Below, piece by piece: positions 8,542 to 18,160 of a stretch of DNA of 64,000 nt. Source of the stretch: DATFVB01 sp963714035. GTDB lineage: Bacteria > Acidobacteriota > Thermoanaerobaculia > UBA5066 > DATFVB01. Made by a program: the position numbers and the translations under genes. Location of the stretch: positions 3,596,001 to 3,660,000 of the forward strand of contig OY970224.1 of the NCBI GenBank assembly GCA_963714035.1. The letters run 5' to 3'. Under the pieces are notes generated by a model. The model ran no database searches and was not told the DNA's origin. It saw only the letters and a program-made list of their open reading frames with translations. Each line of letters opens with the position of its first letter. The first letter of the stretch is position 1.

Positions 8542-9542
8542 TCTTCCGGGTCCGCGCTTCTGCGTCCGTCCTCGCGGCGATCCTCGCCACCCTCCTCGCG
8601 GCGATCCTCGCGACCGGCTGCGGCGGCGGGGCGAAGGACGCGAAGAGCGAGGCAGCCGCGCCGGCGCCGGCGACGCCGGTCCGCGTCGCGCCGGTCGAGC
8701 GCGCGACACTCGCGGAGATCGTTTCGGCCCCGGGGAAGATCGCCGCGATGTCGCAGGAGAAGGTGCGGGCGCCGTTCGCCGGCACGCTCGTCGAGCTTCG
8801 CGTGACCGACGGCGACCGCGTCTGGCGGGGCGAGGCCGTGGGGAGCGTCGTCGCCCGCGACAGCGAGGCGGCGCTCGCCGGAGCGCGCGAGATGGAGCGG
8901 GACGCGAAGACGGAGGCCGAGCGCCGCGACGCGTCGCGCGCGGTCGAGCTCGCCCGCCGGAACCTCGTCCGGGCCCCGCTTTCGGCATCGGCCGACGGCA
9001 TCGTCGTCTCCCACGCGGCGAGCGCCGGAGATCGCGTATCGGAGGACGAGGAGGTCCTCTCGATCGCCGAGACCGGTTCTCTCGTGGTCCTTGCCGACGT
9101 TCCCCAGGCGCAGCTCCCGAAGATCCACGCGGGCGAGCCGGCACAGATCGAAGTTCCGGGACGCCCGCCGATCGGCGGACGCGTGCACGGAATCCTCGCG
9201 GAGTCGGGGCCTTCCGACCTCACCGCGCCCGTCCGGGTCGACATCGATCCGGCGCCCGGAGCGGCCGTAGGCCTCTTTGCGACGGCGCGGATCACGGTGG
9301 CCGAGCGACGCGACGTTCCCGCCGTTCCGGACGCGGCGGTCGTCCGCGACGACGTCACGGGAGCGGCGCGGGTGGCGCTCGTCGGCGCGGACGGAAAGGC
9401 GCACTGGATCGCGGTGACTCCGGGCATTGCGCAGGGCGGCCGGACCGAGATCGTCTCCCCGCCGCTCGAACCGGCGGCGAGCGTGATCGTCTCGGGACAG
9501 GCCGGGCTCCCGGAAGGAACTCCCGTGGCGACGGCGAAATGA
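8538..9542 (+). CDS. RND efflux periplasmic adaptor (membrane fusion protein)
   Basis: 334 residues from the ATG that overlaps the TolC-like stop (ATGA); an ATG 12 bp upstream is possible. The N-terminal hydrophobic stretch ends in ATGCGGG, a plausible but weak lipobox, suggesting a lipoprotein. The lipoyl half-motifs are visible as KVRAPFAGTLVELRVTDGD and LVRAPLSASADGIVVSH. The coiled-coil hairpin between them is very short (about 35 residues, ALAGAREMERDAK to ELARR). Beta-barrel and membrane-proximal domains follow. It links the inner-membrane RND pump to the TolC-like channel. Confidence 0.9.
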   Translation: MIFRVRASASVLAAILATLLAAILATGCGGGAKDAKSEAAAPAPATPVRVAPVERATLAEIVSAPGKIAAMSQEKVRAPFAGTLVELRVTDGDRVWRGEAVGSVVARDSEAALAGAREMERDAKTEAERRDASRAVELARRNLVRAPLSASADGIVVSHAASAGDRVSEDEEVLSIAETGSLVVLADVPQAQLPKIHAGEPAQIEVPGRPPIGGRVHGILAESGPSDLTAPVRVDIDPAPGAAVGLFATARITVAERRDVPAVPDAAVVRDDVTGAARVALVGADGKAHWIAVTPGIAQGGRTEIVSPPLEPAASVIVSGQAGLPEGTPVATAK

Positions 9543-12500
9543 GTCTCGCGCGACTCGCGCGCGAGCGCGGGACGGCCATCTTCCTCGTCGTCGCCGTGCT
9601 CGCGGCGGGCGGCGTCTTCGAAGCGCTGCGCTCTCCCGCGTCGATCTTCCCGGCGGTCACGTTTCCGATCGTGAAGGTGATCGCCGACGTCGGCGAGGAG
9701 CCCGCGTCCCGAGTAATGCCGACCTCGACCCGTCCGTTGGAAGAAGCCGTCCTCCGCGTTCCGGGAGTCCGCCGGGTCCAGTCGGCGACCTCGCGCGGAT
9801 CGACCGAGATGAGCGCGGAGTTCACCTGGGGAACCGACATGCGCCAGGCGCTCCAGCGCGTGCAGGCCGAGATCGACCGCATCCGTCCCGACCTGCCTCC
9901 CGACGCGAAGATCGACGTCGAGTGGATGAACACGTCGATCTTCCCGATCCTCGGATACGACCTGACGTCCGACACGGATTCCCAGGCGGCCCTGTGGGAG
10001 CTCGCCGAGTACACCCTGAAGCCCGCCCTCATCCGCATCCCCGGAGTCGCGCAGGTGCAGATCCAGGGAGGGCGTCAGCGCGAGTTCCAGGTCCGTCTCG
10101 ATCCGGCCGCGCTCGCGGGACGGAAGCTTTCGGCGCAGGACGTCGTCGACGCGATCAAGAAGAACAACGCCGTCGAATCGGCGGGGCTCCTCGAGTCGAA
10201 CCACGAGCTCTATCTCTCGCTCGTCGACGGGCGCGCGCGCGGGATCGCCGAGCTGTCCGCGATGCCGGTGCCGCTCCCGGGCGAAGGCGTCCCGGCGCGG
10301 TTGTCGGACCTCGGAACGATCGCGTCGGGCGACGCCTTCTCCCCGGTCCGGACGACCGCGGACGGACATCCGGCGGTGCTCGTCAACATCGTCCAGCAGC
10401 CGTCGGCAAACACGGTCGAGATCGCGAAAGGGGTTTCGACGCTGCTGAAGGAGCAGCCGGGGCTCATCCCGAAGGGCGTCCGATGGACGAATTTCTACGA
10501 CCAGGCGGAATTCGTCTCCGGGTCCGTCGGCGGAGCGCGCGACGCGATTCTCATCGGGGTCGGGCTCGCGGTCCTCGTCCTCTACTTCTTCCTTCGCGAC
10601 TGGCGCCTGACCGCAATCGCGGCGGCGACGATCCCGGTGTGCGTCGCGATCGTCCTCCTGGGCCTCTCGGTCGCCGGACAGACGATCAACCTCATGACGC
10701 TCGGGGGGATCGCCGCGGCGATCGGCCTGATCGCCGACGACGCGATCGTCGTGGTCGAGGACATCCAGCACGGCGCCCATGCCTCCGGCGGGGAGCTCGA
10801 CGCGGACCTCGGCATCTCCCGTTTCCTTCCGCCGCTCCTCGGTTCGAGCCTGTCGACGATGGTCATCTTTCTGCCGTTCGTCCTCGTGACGGGCGTCACC
10901 GGAGCGTTCTTCCGGCCGCTCGCCATGACCATGGCGATGGCTCTCGGCGTCTCGTTCCTCTTGTCGGCGCTCGCCGTCCCCGCCGCCGTGAAGGCGTTCG
11001 GGGCGACGAAGGGACGCGGGAAACCGCCCGCCGAGAAAGGGATGCCGCGTCTTCGCCGGCTCGTCTCGGCGTTCGTGCGGCGGCCCCTTCTCGCGCTCGG
11101 CGCCTTCGTCATCCTGATGGCGGGCGCCGTCGTTCTCTGGCGCGTGATCGGCACCGACTTTCTGCCGGAGATGGACGAGGGATCGATCATTCTCGACTAC
11201 TGGACGCCCCCCGGAACCTCGCTCACCGACACCGACGAGATGCTCGGCGCGGCGGAGAAGATCATCCGCGCGACACCCGACGTCGAGGCCTATTCGCGCC
11301 GGACGGGAACGCAGCTTGGCTTTTTCATCACCGAGCCGAACCGCGGCGACTACGTCATCAAGCTGAAGCCGAAGAAGAGCCGCCGCGACGTGGACGAGGT
11401 CATCGACGACCTTCGCGGGAAGATCGCCGCGGCCGAGCCGGCGATCCACACCGATTTCGGGCAGCTCCTCGAGGACAACATCGGCGACCTCTCCGGCGGC
11501 GTTCCGCAGCCGATCGACGTGAAGATCTTCGGGTCCGACGGGCGCCTGCTCGAGGAGAAGGCGCGCCGCGCCGCGGCGATCATCGGAGGCGTCCACGGGG
11601 TGGAGGACGTGTTCGACGGGATCACGATCGCGGGACCCGCGCTCTCGATCCGGCCGCGGCCGGAGGTGCTGGCCCGGAGCGGAATGACGACCGAGGATCT
11701 GCACTCCGCCGTCGAGCCGGCGCTGACGGGGACCGTGGCGAGCGATCTCCTGATCGGCGAGCGGGTGTATCCGGTCCGCGTCTTCACGAAGCGCGACGGG
11801 CCGCTGGCGGCGGCGCCGGTCAGGACGGGCTCCGGCGCGATCGTGCCGCTGTCGGATCTCGCCGCGATCGAAACCGGACCCCCGGAGGCCGAGATCGATC
11901 GCGAGAACCTGAAGAGCTACTTCGGCGTGACGGGACGGCTCACGGGCAGGAATCTCGGCGACGCGGTCTCCGAGATCCAGAGAAAGCTTCGCGGCGGCCT
12001 CGGCCTCGCCCCCGGAATGACGCTCGCCTACGGCGGTCAGTACGAACAGCAGCAGTCGTCGTTCAAGGCGCTCGTCGGAGTGCTCCTCGGCGGACTGCTC
12101 CTCGTCGGCGTCGTCCTGCTCTTCGAGTTCGGCGACTGGCGCGCTCCGCTCCTGACGGGGCTCGTCTCGCTCTCGGTGCTCGCCGGAGTCTTTGCCCTGC
12201 TCCTCGCGACCGGGATGACGCTCAACATCTCGAGCTTCGTCGGCGCGATCATGATGGTCGGGATCGTCGGCGAGAAGTCGGTCTTCTTCATCCACGACGC
12301 GCGCGAGGAGCTCCGGCGCGGGTACCCGAAGGAAGAAGCCTGGGCGCGCGCCGCCGAGCGACGCTTCCGCGCCGTCGCGATGACGACGCTCGCGACGGTC
12401 TTCGCGCTGCTGCCGCTCGCCCTCGCCCTGGGCGCGGGCGCCCAGCTCCAGCAGCCCCTCGCGATCGCCGTGATCGGCGGATTCATCTTCTCGGGGCTCG

Positions 12501-12568
12501 TCGTGCTGCTGATTCTGCCCGCGCTCTACGCGTGGCTCGACCCGAAGGGGAAGCTGGCCTCTCGATAG
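9539..12568 (+). CDS. RND-family efflux pump, inner-membrane permease
   Basis: 1009 residues, near the usual AcrB/CusA size. The start overlaps the adaptor stop (ATGA). The layout is the RND one: TM1 near the N-terminus, a large porter domain, a TM2-6 block, a second porter domain, and a final TM block. TM4 carries the proton-relay pair D400-D401 in GLIADDAIVVVED. Substrate cannot be read from the sequence: the Met-rich and charged triads of copper pumps are not evident, so a drug or lipophile exporter is as likely as a metal exporter. It completes a compact three-gene tripartite pump. Confidence 0.93.
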   Translation: MSLARLARERGTAIFLVVAVLAAGGVFEALRSPASIFPAVTFPIVKVIADVGEEPASRVMPTSTRPLEEAVLRVPGVRRVQSATSRGSTEMSAEFTWGTDMRQALQRVQAEIDRIRPDLPPDAKIDVEWMNTSIFPILGYDLTSDTDSQAALWELAEYTLKPALIRIPGVAQVQIQGGRQREFQVRLDPAALAGRKLSAQDVVDAIKKNNAVESAGLLESNHELYLSLVDGRARGIAELSAMPVPLPGEGVPARLSDLGTIASGDAFSPVRTTADGHPAVLVNIVQQPSANTVEIAKGVSTLLKEQPGLIPKGVRWTNFYDQAEFVSGSVGGARDAILIGVGLAVLVLYFFLRDWRLTAIAAATIPVCVAIVLLGLSVAGQTINLMTLGGIAAAIGLIADDAIVVVEDIQHGAHASGGELDADLGISRFLPPLLGSSLSTMVIFLPFVLVTGVTGAFFRPLAMTMAMALGVSFLLSALAVPAAVKAFGATKGRGKPPAEKGMPRLRRLVSAFVRRPLLALGAFVILMAGAVVLWRVIGTDFLPEMDEGSIILDYWTPPGTSLTDTDEMLGAAEKIIRATPDVEAYSRRTGTQLGFFITEPNRGDYVIKLKPKKSRRDVDEVIDDLRGKIAAAEPAIHTDFGQLLEDNIGDLSGGVPQPIDVKIFGSDGRLLEEKARRAAAIIGGVHGVEDVFDGITIAGPALSIRPRPEVLARSGMTTEDLHSAVEPALTGTVASDLLIGERVYPVRVFTKRDGPLAAAPVRTGSGAIVPLSDLAAIETGPPEAEIDRENLKSYFGVTGRLTGRNLGDAVSEIQRKLRGGLGLAPGMTLAYGGQYEQQQSSFKALVGVLLGGLLLVGVVLLFEFGDWRAPLLTGLVSLSVLAGVFALLLATGMTLNISSFVGAIMMVGIVGEKSVFFIHDAREELRRGYPKEEAWARAAERRFRAVAMTTLATVFALLPLALALGAGAQLQQPLAIAVIGGFIFSGLVVLLILPALYAWLDPKGKLASR

Positions 12569-12796
12569 CCGGCGCGGCCTGTCGTCCTCGCGCACGCCGC
12601 TGCACGACGCGAACGCGGCGGCCCCGGATCCGGACCTCGGGAGCCCGGGAACAAAAACGGTGCGCGGGAATTCGACCAACGAGACGAAGCCAAGCGCCGT
12701 ATACGGCGAAGGCGGAATTACACCCTCCGCCGGATCCGCGGTACCGAGTCTTTCGAGGCTCGGATCTTGCTTCTCGTCCATGCGAAAGGAGCTCTT

Positions 12797-13357
12797 ATGC
12801 GTTCCCCTCTTCGAATTCTTCCCCTCTTGCTGGCCGCGGCCGCCGGGCCGCTTTTCGGGTCGCCGGAATCGACCGGGACCGCGCCGCCGATCATTCCGTC
12901 GCATACGGTCCGGAAGACGCCTCCGGCGGCGGCGCCGACCCGGGCCCACCCCCTCGACGTCAACACCGCGTCGGAACGGGAGCTCGCGGCGCTTCCCTCC
13001 CTGGGTGTCGACGGCGCGAAGCGAATCGTCGAGGCGCGACCCTACGCGAGCGTTGCCGATCTTTCGCGGACCGGACTTCCGAAGGAGACGCTGGCCCGGA
13101 TCGGGCCGCTCGTGAAGGTGAGCGGCGCCGGCGGCGCCTCGACGCCGATGGGGGCCGCCGACGAACCGATGAGCCCGGCTCCGCCGCCGAAGGCGTCTGC
13201 GCCTCCGCATCACGGGATGGTGTGGGGAGACCCCGATTCGCGGACTTACCGGGCCTCCGGCGATCCGGCGTCCGGCCGCTCGGAGCATGGCCGCTGGATG
13301 ACGGAGAGCCAGGCGATCGACGCGGGATATCGGAAGGAAGAGAGCGAGGGACGATAG
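12797..13357 (+). CDS. Exported helix-hairpin-helix (ComEA-like) protein
   Basis: 186 residues from the ATG preceded by AAAGGAG. A signal peptide (MRSPLRILPLLLAAAAG) is followed by a ComEA-type HhH unit: LDVNTASERELAALPSLG, then AKRIVEARPYASVADL and a second hairpin segment. The C-terminal 40 residues (YRASGDPASGRSEHGRWMTE, ending in AIDAGYRKE) resemble the small tail often found on exported HhH proteins. Such proteins bind DNA in the periplasm during uptake, but many family members are uncharacterised. The gene stands alone between the efflux operon and the ThDP enzyme, with 228 bp of featureless DNA before it. Confidence 0.8.
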   Translation: MRSPLRILPLLLAAAAGPLFGSPESTGTAPPIIPSHTVRKTPPAAAPTRAHPLDVNTASERELAALPSLGVDGAKRIVEARPYASVADLSRTGLPKETLARIGPLVKVSGAGGASTPMGAADEPMSPAPPPKASAPPHHGMVWGDPDSRTYRASGDPASGRSEHGRWMTESQAIDAGYRKEESEGR

Positions 13358-13463
13358 CGGGCCCGCGCCCGAAAGTCTCTCGGCGCCCGTCGGCGAACGC
13401 CCGCGGGGCAGGCGATTTGGAGCCCGTCGTCCCGCGCGCCGGGGCCATCGAAGAGGAGGAGAC

Positions 13464-15212
13464 GTGGGAAAGACCGGGGGAGAGCGGCTGATCGAAACGC
13501 TGATCGAGTGGGGAGTCGACACGGTCTTCGGCCTTCCGGGCGACGGCATCAACGGCGTCATGGAAGCGTTGCGGAAGAACCGCGAGCGGGTCCGTTTCAT
13601 CCACGTCCGCCACGAGGAGGCGGCAGCGTTCATGGCGTGCGGATGGGCGAAGTACACGGGCCGGCTGGGGGTCTGCCTCGCGACTTCCGGGCCCGGCGGG
13701 GTCCATCTCCTGAACGGGCTGTACGACGCAAAGCTCGACGGCAAGCCCGTGCTCGCGATCACGGGCCACGCGTTCCACGATCTCATCGACACGCATACCC
13801 AGCAGGACGTCGATCTCGATCGGCTCTTCATGGACGTCTCGGTCTACAACGCGCGGGTGATGGGGCCCGCGCACGTCGCCAACGTGACGAATCTCGCCTG
13901 CCGGACCGCGCTCGCGCGCCGCGGCGTCGCCCACGTCAACATCCCCGCCGATTTCCAGGACCAGGAGCAGGACGAGCGGTCGGACCGGAACGTGCCGAAG
14001 CACAACGCGGACGTGTATGCCAGAAGCGCCCGCCTCGCCGCGGACGCGGACCTGCGGCGCGCCGCGGACATCCTGAACGCGGGGAAGAAGGTCGCGATCC
14101 TCGTCGGCCAGGGCGCGCTCGACGCGACGGACGAGATCGTGCAGACGGCGGAGCGGCTCGCGGCGCCGGTCGTCAAGGCGCTTCTCGGCAAGGCCGCCGT
14201 GCCGGACGACTGCCCCTACACGACCGGTCCGATCGGGCTCCTCGGAACGCTTCCGTCGCAGGAGGCGCTCGAGCAGTGCGACACGCTGCTCCTCGTCGGG
14301 ACCTCGTTTCCGTACATCGAGTTCTATCCGAAGCCGGGGAAAGCCCGGGCCGTCCAGATCGACCTCGATCCGGCGCGGATCGGGCTGCGCCATCCGGTGG
14401 AAGTCGGGCTCGTCGGCGACAGCCGGCGGACGCTCGCGCTCCTCCTCCCGATGCTCTCGCGCAACGGCCACCGCGGCTTCCTCGAGAAGATCCAGAAGGG
14501 GATGGAGGAGTGGTGGAAGACGATGGAGGCGCAGGGCACCCGGCGGGACAAGCCGATGAAGCCCCAGGTGGTCGCGTGGGAGCTGGGGAAGCGCCTTCGC
14601 GACGACGCGATCGTCTCGTGCGACTCCGGGACGATCGCCACCTGGTTCGCGCGCCAGATCCGGGTCAAGCGCGGACAGATGCATTCCCTCTCCGGCACGC
14701 TCGCGAGCATGGCGAACGGACTGCCGTACGCGATCGCCGCGCAGGTCGCCTACCCGCGGCGCCAGAGCGTCGCGTTCGTCGGAGACGGCGGATTCACGAT
14801 GCTCATGGGGGAGTTCGCGACGGCGGTGAAATACGGCCTCCCGGTGAAGGTGGTGATCGTCAAGAACAACTCTCTCGGCCAGATCAAGTGGGAGCAGATG
14901 GTCTTCCTCGGCAATCCCGAGTACGGATGCGATCTGAACCCGATCGATTTCGCCGCCTTCGCCCGGGCCTGCGGCGGCGCGGGGTTCACGATCGAGGATC
15001 CCGCCGACTGCGGCCCGATCCTCGACGAGGCGCTTTCCACGCCGGGCCCGGCGATCATCGAGGCCGTCGTCGACCCGAACGAGCCGCCGATGCCCGCGAA
15101 GGTGACCGCGAAGCAGGCGGCGCACTTCGCGGAATCGCTCGCGAAGGGAACGCCGAATCGCGGCCAGATCGCGCTCACCGTTCTCTCCGACAAAGTGCGC
15201 GAGCTGATCTGA
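13464..15212 (+). CDS. Thiamine diphosphate enzyme, pyruvate oxidase/acetolactate synthase-like
   Basis: 582 residues. The GTG start follows GAGGAGGAG. Three ThDP-enzyme domains can be read: the Pyr domain with the activating Glu in HVRHEEAAAFMACGWAK, a central nucleotide-binding domain (about 190-340), and the PP domain with the GDG...NN ThDP/Mg motif (GDGGFTMLMGEFATAVKYG to VKNN). The architecture fits PoxB-like pyruvate:quinone oxidases and acetolactate synthase paralogues. No clear C-terminal amphipathic membrane anchor is seen, so the exact reaction is open. It sits upstream of an FAD/Fe-S dehydrogenase of 2-hydroxyacids, suggesting a joint role in 2-oxoacid or lactate oxidation. Confidence 0.85.
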   Translation: MGKTGGERLIETLIEWGVDTVFGLPGDGINGVMEALRKNRERVRFIHVRHEEAAAFMACGWAKYTGRLGVCLATSGPGGVHLLNGLYDAKLDGKPVLAITGHAFHDLIDTHTQQDVDLDRLFMDVSVYNARVMGPAHVANVTNLACRTALARRGVAHVNIPADFQDQEQDERSDRNVPKHNADVYARSARLAADADLRRAADILNAGKKVAILVGQGALDATDEIVQTAERLAAPVVKALLGKAAVPDDCPYTTGPIGLLGTLPSQEALEQCDTLLLVGTSFPYIEFYPKPGKARAVQIDLDPARIGLRHPVEVGLVGDSRRTLALLLPMLSRNGHRGFLEKIQKGMEEWWKTMEAQGTRRDKPMKPQVVAWELGKRLRDDAIVSCDSGTIATWFARQIRVKRGQMHSLSGTLASMANGLPYAIAAQVAYPRRQSVAFVGDGGFTMLMGEFATAVKYGLPVKVVIVKNNSLGQIKWEQMVFLGNPEYGCDLNPIDFAAFARACGGAGFTIEDPADCGPILDEALSTPGPAIIEAVVDPNEPPMPAKVTAKQAAHFAESLAKGTPNRGQIALTVLSDKVRELI

Positions 15213-15235
15213 ATCGCCGCGGCGGTCGGCGGGAT

Positions 15236-18160
15236 ATGCTTCGGGGCGCCCCCGACGTGAGATCCGCGACGAGAATTCCCGCGCGACCGAGCCCCGTCGA
15301 TTCCCGCGGCCTCGCGGAAGCGTTGCGGCGGACGGTTCGCGGCGAAGTCCGCTTCGATGACGGATCGCGGGCGCTTTACGCCACCGATGCGTCGAATTAC
15401 CGGCAGGTCCCGATCGGCGTCGTCGTGCCGAGGGACGCCGAGGACGTCCTCGCGACGTTCGCGGCGGCCCGGGAATTCGGCGCTCCGATCCTTTCGCGGG
15501 GGGGCGGCACGAGCCTCGCCGGGCAGTGCTGCAACGTCGCCGTCGTTCTCGATTTTTCACGCCACCTCGACCGCGTGCTCGAGGTGGATGCCGCGCGCCG
15601 GCTCGCCCGCGTGGAGCCGGGGTGCGTCCTCGACCGTCTCCGGGAAGCCGCAGCGCCGCACGGACTGACCTTCGGGCCCGACCCCGCGACCCACGGACAC
15701 AACACGCTCGGAGGGATGATCGGCAACGACTCCTGCGGCGTGCACTCGGTCATGGCGGCATTCGAGGGGGACGGAGGGACGACCGCGGACAACGTCGATT
15801 CGCTCGAAATCGCGACGTGGGGCGGCGAGCGCCTGCGGGTCGGCCGGACGACCGACGAGGAGCTCGCGGCGATCGTCGCCGGCGGAGGAACCCGCGGAGC
15901 GATCTATGAGGCGCTCCGGGACCTGCGCGACCGGTACGCCGACGAGATCCGGGCCCGTTATCCGAAGATTCCGCGGCGCATCTCGGGGTTCAACCTGCCG
16001 CAGCTCCTGCCGGAGAACGGGTTCCACGTGGCGCGGGCGCTCGTCGGATCGGAAGGGACCTGCGTCGCCGTCCTGGAAGCGACGATGAACCTCGTTCCCT
16101 CGCCTCCGGCCCGTTCTCTCATCGTGCTGGGTTTCGAGGACGTCTTCGCCGCCGCGGACGCCGTCCCGGCCGTCCTGGCCCACCGGCCGATCGGTCTCGA
16201 GGGCGTCGACGACCGGCTCGTCGCCGACATGGAGACCGTCGGCATGCATGGGGACGCCCTCCGGCTCCTCCCGCCCGGGCGCGGTTTCCTCCTCGTCGAG
16301 TTCGGCGGAGCGACCCGCGCCGAGTCGGACGAGAAGGCCGCGGCGCTCGCGCGGGAGACGGCGACCGCCGCGACGGGCCACCGAGTCTTCGCGGATCCGG
16401 CCGACGAGAGGCGGCTCTGGCACGTCCGGGAGTCCGGCCTCGGCGCGACCGCGCACGTTCCCGGAAAGCCGCTCACCTGGGAAGGGTGGGAAGACTCGGC
16501 CGTGCCGCCGGAGAGGCTCGGCGGATACCTGCGCGAGCTGCGGAAGCTCCTCGACGCCCACGGCTATCGCGGCGATTTCTACGGCCACTTCGGCGAGGGG
16601 TGCGTCCACACGAGGATCGACTTCGATCTCGAATCGGCTGCCGGGATCGAAAGGTTCCGGAAGTTTCTCGGCGACGCGGCCCGGCTCGTCGTCTCGTTCG
16701 GCGGCTCGCTGTCGGGCGAGCACGGAGACGGCCAGTCGCGCGCCGAGCTGCTCCCGCTGATGTTCGGCGAGCGGCTCGTCGCCGCGTTCCGCGAGTTCAA
16801 GGCGATCTGGGATCCGCTGGGAAGGATGAATCCCGGGAAGGTCGTCGACGCGTACGCCCCCACCGAGAACCTCCGGCTCGCCGGCGAGCCGCTCGCGGCG
16901 CCCTCGCCGGCCGTCTTCGGCTACGCGGAGGACGGCGGGAGCTTTCCGCGCGCGGTGCTGCGGTGCGTGGGCGTGGGGGCCTGCCGCGGCACCGCCGGGG
17001 ACGCGATGTGCCCGAGCTTCCTGGTGACGCGCGACGAGAAGCATTCGACGCGCGGGCGGGCGCGCCTGCTGTTCGAGATGCTCAAGGGAGAGGCGATCGG
17101 GGGCGGGTGGAGGAGCCGCGAGGTCCGGGAGGCGCTCGACCTCTGCCTCTCCTGCAAGGCGTGCAAGAGCGAGTGTCCCGTGCAGGTCGACATGGCGACC
17201 TACAAGGCCGAATTCCTGTCGCATTACTACGCCCGACGCCTGCGGCCCCGCGCGGCGTGGTCGATGGGGCTCTTCCCCTGGGTCGCGCGGGGGGCGTCGA
17301 AGCTTCCCGCCGCGGCGAATTTCCTCTTGCACGCGCCGCTCCTCGGGCGCGTCGTGAAGCTCGCGGCGGGAATCGCGGCCGAGCGCGAGGTGCCCCGCTT
17401 CGCGCGGAGGACGTTCGTGTCGGCGTTTCGCGACCTCGGCGGGGACGGGGCGCCCGTCCTCCTCTTTCCCGACACGTTCACGAACCATCTCGACCCGGCG
17501 ATCGCGCACGCGGCGGTATCCGTCCTGCGGAGCGCCGGGTACCGCGTCGAGATTCCGCCGAAGCCCCTCTGCTGCGGCCGGCCGCTCTACGATTTCGGGA
17601 TGCTGGACCTCGCCCGGCGGCAGCTCCGGAGGATCCTCGCCGTGCTCGCGCCCGCGATCGACGCCGGCACGCCGGTCGTCGTGCTCGAGCCGGGCTGCGC
17701 CTCGGTCTTTCGCGACGAGCTGCCGAACCTCCTGCCGCAGAGCGCGGCGGCGCGGCGGCTCTCGAGCTCGACGTTCCTGCTGTCGGAGCTCCTCGCGCGC
17801 GCTCCGGGGTACCGGCCGCCGACGCTGGCGGGCCGCGCGCTCGTCCAGCCGCACTGCCATCATCGGGCCGCGACGGGGTTCGCGGAAGAACGGCGGCTCC
17901 TCGAGGCCGCCGGGCTCTCGGTCGAGGTCTCCGAGGCCGGCTGCTGCGGCATGGCGGGCGCTTTCGGCTTCGAAAGGGGAGAACGCCATCGCGTCTCGAT
18001 CGCCGTCGGAGAGCGGGGGATTCTTCCGATCGTCCGGGCCGCTGCTCCCGATACGCTCGTTCTCGCCGACGGATTTTCGTGTCGCGAGCAGATCGCGCAG
18101 GGGACCCGCCGCCGGCCGATGCATCTCGCGGAAGTCCTGGCGGCGGGAGGATCGGCGTGA
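15236..18160 (+). CDS. FAD- and Fe-S-binding 2-hydroxyacid dehydrogenase (YdiJ/GlcD-GlcF fusion type)
   Basis: 974 residues. The N-terminal half is a VAO-type FAD domain (ILSRGGGTSLAGQ, HGHNTLGGMIGNDSCG, and a GEHGDGQSR C-terminal motif). The second half carries an Fe-S region (CVGVGACRGTAGDAMCP and CLSCKACKSECPVQ) and two CCG-type domains (LCCGRPLYDFG and GCCGMAGAFGFE). This is the GlcD plus GlcF arrangement in one chain, as in D-lactate and D-2-hydroxyglutarate dehydrogenases such as E. coli YdiJ. Electrons would go from the hydroxyacid to FAD, Fe-S clusters and the quinone pool. ATG at 15236 is chosen; GTG at 15257 is an alternative. Confidence 0.88.
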   Translation: MLRGAPDVRSATRIPARPSPVDSRGLAEALRRTVRGEVRFDDGSRALYATDASNYRQVPIGVVVPRDAEDVLATFAAAREFGAPILSRGGGTSLAGQCCNVAVVLDFSRHLDRVLEVDAARRLARVEPGCVLDRLREAAAPHGLTFGPDPATHGHNTLGGMIGNDSCGVHSVMAAFEGDGGTTADNVDSLEIATWGGERLRVGRTTDEELAAIVAGGGTRGAIYEALRDLRDRYADEIRARYPKIPRRISGFNLPQLLPENGFHVARALVGSEGTCVAVLEATMNLVPSPPARSLIVLGFEDVFAAADAVPAVLAHRPIGLEGVDDRLVADMETVGMHGDALRLLPPGRGFLLVEFGGATRAESDEKAAALARETATAATGHRVFADPADERRLWHVRESGLGATAHVPGKPLTWEGWEDSAVPPERLGGYLRELRKLLDAHGYRGDFYGHFGEGCVHTRIDFDLESAAGIERFRKFLGDAARLVVSFGGSLSGEHGDGQSRAELLPLMFGERLVAAFREFKAIWDPLGRMNPGKVVDAYAPTENLRLAGEPLAAPSPAVFGYAEDGGSFPRAVLRCVGVGACRGTAGDAMCPSFLVTRDEKHSTRGRARLLFEMLKGEAIGGGWRSREVREALDLCLSCKACKSECPVQVDMATYKAEFLSHYYARRLRPRAAWSMGLFPWVARGASKLPAAANFLLHAPLLGRVVKLAAGIAAEREVPRFARRTFVSAFRDLGGDGAPVLLFPDTFTNHLDPAIAHAAVSVLRSAGYRVEIPPKPLCCGRPLYDFGMLDLARRQLRRILAVLAPAIDAGTPVVVLEPGCASVFRDELPNLLPQSAAARRLSSSTFLLSELLARAPGYRPPTLAGRALVQPHCHHRAATGFAEERRLLEAAGLSVEVSEAGCCGMAGAFGFERGERHRVSIAVGERGILPIVRAAAPDTLVLADGFSCREQIAQGTRRRPMHLAEVLAAGGSA

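Noticed and set aside
8471..13831. Very long open frame antisense to the efflux genes, and many similar frames elsewhere
   Set aside because: In DNA of about 70% GC stop codons are rare in the shadow frames. The translations are Arg/Pro/Ala-rich and lack domain motifs, whereas the sense frames hold complete families.
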